From contig JAUUYO010000218.1 of the NCBI GenBank assembly GCA_030590405.1, positions 1-5,404 of the forward strand: a stretch of DNA of 5,404 bases, written 5' to 3'. Shown piece by piece: positions 1-4,506 of the stretch (the stretch's first letter is position 1; each line of letters begins with the position of its first letter). Source of the stretch: Kangiellaceae bacterium (GTDB taxonomy: Bacteria > Pseudomonadota > Gammaproteobacteria > Enterobacterales > Kangiellaceae). Below the pieces are notes generated by a model. That model saw only the letters and a list, made by a program, of their open reading frames with translations. It did no database searches and was not told the DNA's origin. Both the position numbers and the translations under genes were made by a program.

Positions 1-1439
1 CCCGGCGAATAACGGCCACCCAGGCAATTTTCCAACACCACTTTATCGAGTTTTTCTCCGCCGCCTAACTGCACAGTCCCTTCAACAAAAAGACCGGAAT
101 ACCATTGCTTCAATAAAAAATATTGCGTTGGCGTTAGTGATAGAAAACTTTTTGTTGCATCGCCTAGCGCAAGCGGCATTTTCACCCCTTCATAATCTTC
201 TGCAAGATTATTGGGATCGCGAATTAAACTGGTAAAATTGGGGATCTTTTTCTTGGGATCATCAGACGGTTTGATTGCCATCACATAATCATGCCCATTG
301 ATCCCTTTAGATGGTAGATTGGTATTCCAACGCTGCAAAAATGCTCCGTGAAAAACATTTAAAACATCACTATCAAACGTCGCTTTAAAATTTTCATTAT
401 ACTGGCCACCAGAAAACAACTCAGGGATCAGTTGCAACTGTTCCACCCAGGTGGAATAAACATCATCCCAGGTGGACACCACATTGCGAGTTTGAGGTGC
501 GAATCCAGGATCGGTTGTTACAACCCATCCGCCCACCACCGAAGTCGGTGTGATATTTCCATAACTGTCTTCTAACAAGATCACTGCATCAACCGGCCCA
601 TCGCAAGTATCATCAAACCAGTTGTCATTATCGATCGCATCGTTTAGTGGTGCCGGTTTTCCGTCAGTGATAATACTGCTGGTTTTTCCGTTCGCCGCGA
701 TCATCAGCAACCTGCCAGTGCCTGCTTCAACAGTAATTTGACCCAGCGTGTCGATCTCACCGAGAGGATTAAACAATGAAAAATGATCCGATGGAAAACT
801 CACCGGATAGTCAGGTAAATTCTCAATCTGACCAATCTCATTCAGATAATGACCAGGAGTGGCAGCGTTAAAATCAAGTGTTTCATTACCGTCTGAGCTG
901 GATTTGATCACCCGTGGTCCCGGATCAATCACCAGTGTTTGACGACGCTCGACGTTTCCCAAATCATCGCCAAATTGTGGATTACGGACCGGCGGTGTTT
1001 TTCCGTTCCGGTAGGCAATAATACCTTCTTCTTCTTTTTTACCTTCTGGGGTAAGGGAAGTAATAGAAAAATTATTGGCTTTTTTATTAGCCACATGAAC
1101 CATCCAGATAATATCTTTAATGGTTTTATCGCCGATCGTGTCGCCAATTTTAACTTCTCGTCCTGGGTCATTCGATGGGTATTGCTGCTGAGGTTGATCA
1201 TAAGCAAAAATGCGAAAACGAGCAGCCTGGCGCAAAATATTCTGCTGGCTATCACGAAAATCCGCCGCTTCAATAGCAGTCTCCTCGGTGCCAGTTTTTA
1301 TCGGCAAACCGCCAAATAAACCAGTTTGTTTGTTGACCAATTCTCCCGCTGCGGTTTCTGGCGCAATATAGTAGTCCTCACTGGTGCCAACCCGTCCAAA
1401 ATTAATCGCTGGATGCACTCTGAAAATAGTATCTGTCAT
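1..1439 (-). CDS. LodA/GoxA-like CTQ-dependent amino-acid oxidase, N-terminal 479 codons (3' end outside window)
   Basis: The frame is open from an ATG at 1439 to the left edge. The product resembles Marinomonas LodA (L-lysine 6-oxidase) and GoxA (glycine oxidase), which oxidatively deaminate amino acids using a cysteine tryptophylquinone made within the protein and release H2O2. Blocks matched from memory of LodA are VHPAINFGRVG (residues 8-18), WMVHVANKKA (112-121), ERRQTLVIDPGPR (164-176), LTPTQYFLLKQW (435-446) and ENCLGGRYSPG (470-480). The Cys and Trp that form CTQ (Cys516 and Trp581 in LodA) lie beyond the edge, so the cofactor site cannot be checked. No signal peptide is visible. An ATG at 1445 is in frame, but AGGAGG (1448-1453) would be only 2 bases from it and is 8 bases from the ATG at 1439, so I chose 1439. 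It probably forms an operon with the heme lipoprotein upstream. The family is clear; the substrate is not. Confidence 0.9.
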   Translation of the reverse strand, partial: MTDTIFRVHPAINFGRVGTSEDYYIAPETAAGELVNKQTGLFGGLPIKTGTEETAIEAADFRDSQQNILRQAARFRIFAYDQPQQQYPSNDPGREVKIGDTIGDKTIKDIIWMVHVANKKANNFSITSLTPEGKKEEEGIIAYRNGKTPPVRNPQFGDDLGNVERRQTLVIDPGPRVIKSSSDGNETLDFNAATPGHYLNEIGQIENLPDYPVSFPSDHFSLFNPLGEIDTLGQITVEAGTGRLLMIAANGKTSSIITDGKPAPLNDAIDNDNWFDDTCDGPVDAVILLEDSYGNITPTSVVGGWVVTTDPGFAPQTRNVVSTWDDVYSTWVEQLQLIPELFSGGQYNENFKATFDSDVLNVFHGAFLQRWNTNLPSKGINGHDYVMAIKPSDDPKKKIPNFTSLIRDPNNLAEDYEGVKMPLALGDATKSFLSLTPTQYFLLKQWYSGLFVEGTVQLGGGEKLDKVVLENCLGGRYSP

Positions 1440-1444
1440 AATCA

Positions 1445-1458
1445 TGTCCTCCTGGACA
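1445..1458 (-). promoter_or_regulatory. Ribosome binding site inside a small hairpin before the LodA-like gene
   Basis: On the minus strand the bases read TGTCC-AGGA-GGACA, a perfect 5-bp inverted repeat closing a 4-base loop. The Shine-Dalgarno AGGAGG (1448-1453) covers the loop and one side of the stem. If the hairpin forms in mRNA it would partly hide the ribosome binding site. The repeat is seen directly; the regulatory role is inference. Confidence 0.45.
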
Positions 1459-1511
1459 AAAATGAAATTTTGTTTTTAATAACGTCAATAAATATCAGTA
1501 GTTTTTTGTCG

Positions 1512-2915
1512 TCATTGATCATCTTTTGTTAATTCACCATCACCACCAGATGTCTGCGACCAGAAATAAATATTGACGAATGCATGACTGATATTCAGAT
1601 TTAGCGCGGGTAAAGGATCCAGCGTAATTTTCGGTGGGAAACGTTGCAAGGTATTATGACAGCGGAAACAATTGTTCATGGTGCTTTGGGTTTGAGTAAA
1701 AGTTTCAACCGTTGAATTCGACAGTTTCAACGATCCTGTCAATTCATGCTCGGTGCCGATCCCATCGGTTGCTAAAGATAATCCTGGCTTCAACTGATTT
1801 GTATTAAGAAACCAGATAGCGCCAACTTCATGATAATTTCTCCAAACATCGTCTGCCGCCAAAGCTGCCAGTACATCCTTATTGAGAGAGGCTATATTGC
1901 TGTCGTTGGTCTGCATACTGGCTTTTTTTACGGCGGGATTATCAGGGTTGTTGCCAAACTCATACTGACGACACGCTTGAGTAATGGGAGTGAGTGTTTG
2001 ATTTTTTTCATCCAGTTTCAATAACGGTGAGTCAGCAGGATTAACATTACAATCGGCGTAGCGTGTCCCTGCCGTATAAAATAACCAATCTTTATCAGAC
2101 ACTATAGTATCAGGGGTTGGGTTTTGCGCCACATTAGGCGCGTTGGATTTTTGTTCAAAGGTCGCCCAGATCATTTCTGGATGACCATTCACTACGCCGC
2201 CAATATGAAATCCCACCAAAGCAACGGTTACGACTTCTGATGAATTTTGATCAATCACTATTTTACCGCCTTTGTTGACTAACCGATTAATACTGGTTTG
2301 CATGGTAAAAAAGTCGCTACTATCTTCACCTTTTGCGACGATTTTCCAAGAGGCTTTTAATTCCATTGAGCTAATATCAAAAGGTGTCGTTGGGTTAAAG
2401 TTTTGCACCGTTTCTGGATCGGTAAGATTATATTTACTGATAAAATCAGCAAAGGTCGGGTTGACATATTGAGAATAGTAGACCGACCTCCCTTGATGAT
2501 CGATTAAAATACCATCGGTTCCGGCCTGAAGATATTCATTAAATGTTTGTGGGGTAGCGCTTTTGCTGGTACGCGGCATCATCTTTGGTGAATTTATTCC
2601 TAACAGCGAATAAGGTGACTGGAATGATAAAAATCGCGGCTCACCATCAACCGTTTGGGTCAACCATAAAAACATCTGCCATGACCATTGATGAAATACA
2701 CAATTACTGGTGCTTTGAAAATTTTTATCGTCCGGCCTGGGCGTTTGACTGTGAGGGAACCAGTCTTTTTTTGCAGTACAATCTTGCTCACTCACGGTGG
2801 ATGCGAGTGGCGATGGCGGCGTAGATGTAGAGGTGGAACACCCAAACAAGCTGAGTAAAACAATCACCGAAATAAACTTAGACAAATTGGTTGGCAATAC
2901 TTTTAGACATGACAT
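1512..2915 (-). CDS. Lipoprotein with a single c-type heme site (CxxCH), family not recognised
   Basis: The protein has 467 residues. It starts with a lysine-containing n-region and a hydrophobic stretch (about 14-25) ending in LFGC, so Cys26 is the likely lipidated residue. The following Ser suggests an outer-membrane destination. Thr/Ser/Pro-rich linker residues follow, then a region with CVFHQWSWQMFLWLT, which I know only as a look-alike of uncharacterised cytochrome-type proteins. The one heme motif, CFRCH (416-420), lies 52 residues from the C-terminus. No Met follows it; His444 is the only downstream His and could be the sixth ligand. AGGAG stands 6 bases before the ATG, supporting this start. 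The gene lies 72 bases ahead of the LodA-like gene, so it may accept electrons from that enzyme or handle peroxide. Export and heme binding are well supported; the function is not known. Confidence 0.85.
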   Translation of the reverse strand: MSCLKVLPTNLSKFISVIVLLSLFGCSTSTSTPPSPLASTVSEQDCTAKKDWFPHSQTPRPDDKNFQSTSNCVFHQWSWQMFLWLTQTVDGEPRFLSFQSPYSLLGINSPKMMPRTSKSATPQTFNEYLQAGTDGILIDHQGRSVYYSQYVNPTFADFISKYNLTDPETVQNFNPTTPFDISSMELKASWKIVAKGEDSSDFFTMQTSINRLVNKGGKIVIDQNSSEVVTVALVGFHIGGVVNGHPEMIWATFEQKSNAPNVAQNPTPDTIVSDKDWLFYTAGTRYADCNVNPADSPLLKLDEKNQTLTPITQACRQYEFGNNPDNPAVKKASMQTNDSNIASLNKDVLAALAADDVWRNYHEVGAIWFLNTNQLKPGLSLATDGIGTEHELTGSLKLSNSTVETFTQTQSTMNNCFRCHNTLQRFPPKITLDPLPALNLNISHAFVNIYFWSQTSGGDGELTKDDQ

Positions 2916-2921
2916 AAATAA

Positions 2922-2926
2922 CTCCT
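2922..2926 (-). promoter_or_regulatory. Ribosome binding site of the heme lipoprotein gene
   Basis: AGGAG lies 6 bases upstream of the ATG at 2915, within AT-rich sequence. This fixes the start of the lipoprotein. Confidence 0.8.
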
Positions 2927-2956
2927 TTATTAACTCCGGCTACCCTTGTGAAATAT

Positions 2957-2975
2957 GTCCAACATCGTGTTGGAC
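2957..2975. promoter_or_regulatory. Perfect 8-bp palindrome, operator-like or leader hairpin
   Basis: GTCCAACA, three spacer bases TCG, then TGTTGGAC form a perfect inverted repeat 42 bases upstream of the heme lipoprotein start. It has no T-tract on either strand, so it is not a typical intrinsic terminator. It could be a dimeric repressor site or an mRNA hairpin in the leader. The repeat is seen; the role is inferred. Confidence 0.5.
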
Positions 2976-3034
2976 CAGTGCCGATATTATTTGTAAATAG
3001 AAAACAGCGAAGGATAAAAACATGTTCGAGATCC

Positions 3035-3063
3035 TTTTTACTCCATTAGAATCAAAAAGACAA
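3035..3063 (-). promoter_or_regulatory. Possible promoter of the heme lipoprotein / LodA-like operon
   Basis: The minus strand shows TTGTCT (3058-3063) as a -35 candidate, 17 bases of spacer, and TAAAAA (3035-3040) as a -10 candidate. Each matches the sigma-70 consensus at only four of six positions. The position fits an activated promoter: the TTGAGAT boxes lie immediately upstream of the -35. TTGAGA at 3065-3070 is an alternative -35 but has no well-spaced -10. The leader would be roughly 110 bases and would include the palindrome at 2957-2975. Confidence 0.25.
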
Positions 3064-3064
3064 C

Positions 3065-3120
3065 TCTCAAATTGAGATGTATATTAGTTTGAGATGCATC
3101 CTGATTTGAGATTAATTAGG
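3065..3120. repeat. Three 17-base imperfect tandem repeats carrying TTGAGAT, plus one inverted copy
   Basis: TTGAGAT occurs on the plus strand at 3072, 3089 and 3106, exactly 17 bases apart. The 17-base units (3070-3086, 3087-3103, 3104-3120) also share AT at unit positions 12-13. An inverted copy, TCTCAA (3065-3070), faces the first box across one base and makes a 6-bp palindrome, TCTCAA-A-TTGAGA. The array lies between the end of the amidase gene and the divergently unconstrained upstream region of the lipoprotein operon, where an activator or repressor array would be expected. The repeat is certain; binding is inference. Confidence 0.65.
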
Positions 3121-3154
3121 AACTTGGACATCTTCTCAGAAAATCACTGAGCGT

Positions 3155-4042
3155 TTATAAACTGGTTAACATATCCATCAAATCAGGCTGCGGGAATAAA
3201 TCAAATTTATCTTTTCGGGTGTTTGTATGCGTCCACATACCTCTAATTTTTCCATCATAGGCATCCTGATTAAATTCAAAGGCTCTAGCACCGTGTTTCT
3301 TTATTTCTGTAACCAGCCCCTCTCGAACGTCAATCGAATCACGCTCGGCAATCCACAGAATAAATTGTCTTAAAGTCTCAACTTGTTTATCAGAATAGGC
3401 ATGCCATTGTTGATGACCTCTGAAAGATTCTGGCAATGTCATAATTTGATCCGGTGCTATTTTAGTTCCTACATATGTTCTCTCGTTCTCGGCATAGCTA
3501 AAATTACAAACCTCAATCCCCACAGAATGGGTATGCATATATTGCGAGCCATTTTTTCCAAGGTGCCAGGCGTACCCTCCTTCTGGTATACATTGAACTA
3601 GTTCACCATCATAGCGATCGTCATTACCTTTGACCGATTTACCACCGAGTACAAATTCAGTACCAATGGTTCCGCGATCATCTTTGGCCCAATCGTCCAC
3701 GGTTTTGTAGGGGTTGTTCCAACCGGCGGTATGATGCAAAAATAAATATTCCTTATTGGTTGGCCCATGTATGTACTCATTTTTAGGTAGAAAGTATTTA
3801 TTCACCATTAAGTCTTGGTAAGGTGAATAAATTTTTTCAAAATTGTCGGTAGTTGCATTTTCTTCTCGAAGAGTCGCGAGGGTTTGCGCTCCGACAAGGC
3901 CATCGACCATGAGCCCCTTTCTTTGTTGGTAAGCCATCACCGATTCTTTGGTTCCTGAATCAAAAACGCCATCAGCGGTTATTCCTAAAGCCAGTTGAAG
4001 TTCAACGACTTCTTGTCCTCTTGAGCCTTCTCTTAATAACAT
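3155..4042 (-). CDS. Peptidoglycan-binding domain plus zinc N-acetylmuramoyl-L-alanine amidase (Amidase_2)
   Basis: The enzyme is predicted to cut the bond between N-acetylmuramic acid and L-alanine of the peptide stem. With the start used here it has 295 residues. Residues 3-58 form a PG_binding_1 repeat (LREGSRGQEVVELQLALG, then a GVFDSGTKESVMAYQQ-type helix). The Amidase_2 domain follows from about 95: LHHTAGW gives His103 as first zinc ligand, AWHLG (158-162) and GIEVCNF (175-181) are typical core strands, and WTHTNTRKDKFDLFP provides His272 and Asp281 as the remaining ligands. All expected metal residues are present. No signal peptide or membrane segment is visible, so export would need a holin, a secretion system or lysis. 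An ATG at 4048 is in frame but only 1 base from GGAG; the ATG at 4042 has 7-base spacing and is preferred. The small membrane peptide gene lies directly upstream. Confidence 0.93.
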   Translation of the reverse strand: MLLREGSRGQEVVELQLALGITADGVFDSGTKESVMAYQQRKGLMVDGLVGAQTLATLREENATTDNFEKIYSPYQDLMVNKYFLPKNEYIHGPTNKEYLFLHHTAGWNNPYKTVDDWAKDDRGTIGTEFVLGGKSVKGNDDRYDGELVQCIPEGGYAWHLGKNGSQYMHTHSVGIEVCNFSYAENERTYVGTKIAPDQIMTLPESFRGHQQWHAYSDKQVETLRQFILWIAERDSIDVREGLVTEIKKHGARAFEFNQDAYDGKIRGMWTHTNTRKDKFDLFPQPDLMDMLTSL

Positions 4043-4049
4043 AATCATT

Positions 4050-4055
4050 CTCCTT
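4050..4055 (-). promoter_or_regulatory. Ribosome binding site that decides the amidase start
   Basis: AAGGAG is 7 bases from the ATG at 4042 but only 1 base from the in-frame ATG at 4048. This favours the downstream ATG and removes two residues (Met-Ile) from the longest reading. Confidence 0.75.
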
Positions 4056-4116
4056 GCTAAGATTGTTAAGTTTGTTGAATTGGTTGAAATTCTTAAGTTT
4101 TTTAAGATTGAAGTGT

Positions 4117-4374
4117 TTATTGAGCTTTGTGAATCAGTCTAGATAAAAGATCAACATGTGATGGCCGTTCTAATCGGGTATTCGTGGTTCTCCTGCTGCG
4201 AACCATATTTCAAAATGCATTTTTCTGATATTGGTTGAATTTTCATGTCCCGGTATATATTTTAGTGCAAGTTTAATCCCTTGTTGGGTAGATTAGATAG
4301 GTCCCTAAAATTCCAGCACCTGCCACAACAAGAGGCATAAGAAATATTTCGATCCAGCTTTTCTTATCGGCCAT
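4117..4374 (-). pseudogene. Small single-pass membrane protein gene apparently broken by two compensating frameshifts
   Basis: The first frame starts with ATG at 4374 and ends at TAA 4273-4275 after 33 codons. The +1 frame then gives a protein-like stretch, QQGIKLALKYIPGHENST and onward to IPD, from about 4286 to a TAG at 4170-4172. From 4173 the original frame again looks coding, LERPSHVDLLSRLIHKAQ, to TAA at 4117. Joined, these give a protein of about 85 residues with one N-terminal membrane helix and a hydrophilic tail. One extra base within 4276-4292 and one missing base near 4173 would explain it. Neither site is a long homopolymer, which argues mildly against a sequencing error. Either the gene is decayed, or it is read through by programmed frameshifting, or the later segments are chance open frames. 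I do not recognise the family with confidence. Confidence 0.45.
4273..4374 (-). CDS. 33-residue single-pass membrane peptide (possibly the whole product)
   Basis: The intact first frame encodes MADKKSWIEIFLMPLVV followed by AGAGILGTYLIYPTRD. It has a charged N-terminus, a hydrophobic helix at about residues 10-29, and a short polar tail. GGAGG sits 5 bases before the ATG, among the best ribosome binding sites in the window, so translation of this frame is likely. As it stands it is a membrane microprotein directly upstream of a signal-less amidase, an arrangement reminiscent of small holin or spanin-like partners. It may instead be only the surviving 5' part of the longer broken gene described for 4117-4374. 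The function is unknown. Confidence 0.45.
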   Translation of the reverse strand: MADKKSWIEIFLMPLVVAGAGILGTYLIYPTRD

Positions 4375-4379
4375 ATTAA

Positions 4380-4384
4380 CCTCC
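4380..4384 (-). promoter_or_regulatory. Strong ribosome binding site of the small membrane peptide
   Basis: GGAGG with 5-base spacing to the ATG at 4374. It is the main evidence that this short frame is a real gene start. Confidence 0.75.
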
Positions 4385-4399
4385 GCAGCTAAGCCTTTA

Positions 4400-4443
4400 G
4401 TCTAACGTTTCAGTCTCAAACAGATCCAGGCTGTTGTTTAGAC
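4400..4443. repeat. Nested imperfect inverted repeat in the leader of the small membrane peptide gene
   Basis: GTCTAAC (4400-4406) pairs with GTTTAGAC (4436-4443) with one bulged base. Inside it AACAG (4419-4423) pairs with CTGTT (4431-4435) around a 7-base loop. It lies 26 bases beyond the start of the small gene, between that gene and the lipase. It could be a leader structure; pairing is imperfect and the role is uncertain. Confidence 0.25.
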
Positions 4444-4470
4444 CAAAAGAAAAATAAATTCAATGGAAGG

Positions 4471-4485
4471 TTCGAGTTTTTCGAA
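4471..4485 (-). terminator. Weak hairpin after the lipase gene, doubtful terminator
   Basis: TTCGA-AAAAC-TCGAA on the minus strand follows the lipase stop by about 20 bases. A T-rich stretch comes only some 15 bases later, and the stem is just 5 bp and AT-rich. It may slow transcription, but I would not rely on it as a terminator. Confidence 0.2.
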
Positions 4486-4506
4486 ATGCCCTATATCCCG
4501 TTTAAC

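Noticed and set aside
929..1319. Open frames on both strands within the LodA-like gene, including a hydrophobic 114-residue one on the minus strand
   Set aside because: They overlap a continuous frame with clear family blocks and have no ribosome binding site or recognisable product; they are shadows.
1459..1478. AT-rich ACAAAA...TTTTGT inverted repeat between the lipoprotein and LodA-like genes, as a terminator
   Set aside because: It is made only of weak pairs and lies immediately before a good ribosome binding site, more in keeping with an AT-rich operon spacer.
1830..3000. Several plus-strand open frames of 60-80 codons opposite the heme lipoprotein gene
   Set aside because: They lie antisense to a well-supported gene, lack good start signals and give composition unlike real proteins.
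3010..3036. AAGGAT...ATCCTT inverted repeat followed by a few T residues, as a plus-strand terminator
   Set aside because: The stem is 6 bp with a 15-base loop and the T run is short; no plus-strand gene ends here.
3130..3152. CTCAG...CTGAG inverted repeat just after the amidase stop, as its terminator
   Set aside because: The stem is only 5 bp and no T-tract follows on the minus strand.
3383..3780. Short open frames on both strands inside the amidase gene
   Set aside because: The amidase frame holds every catalytic residue; these are overlapping chance frames.
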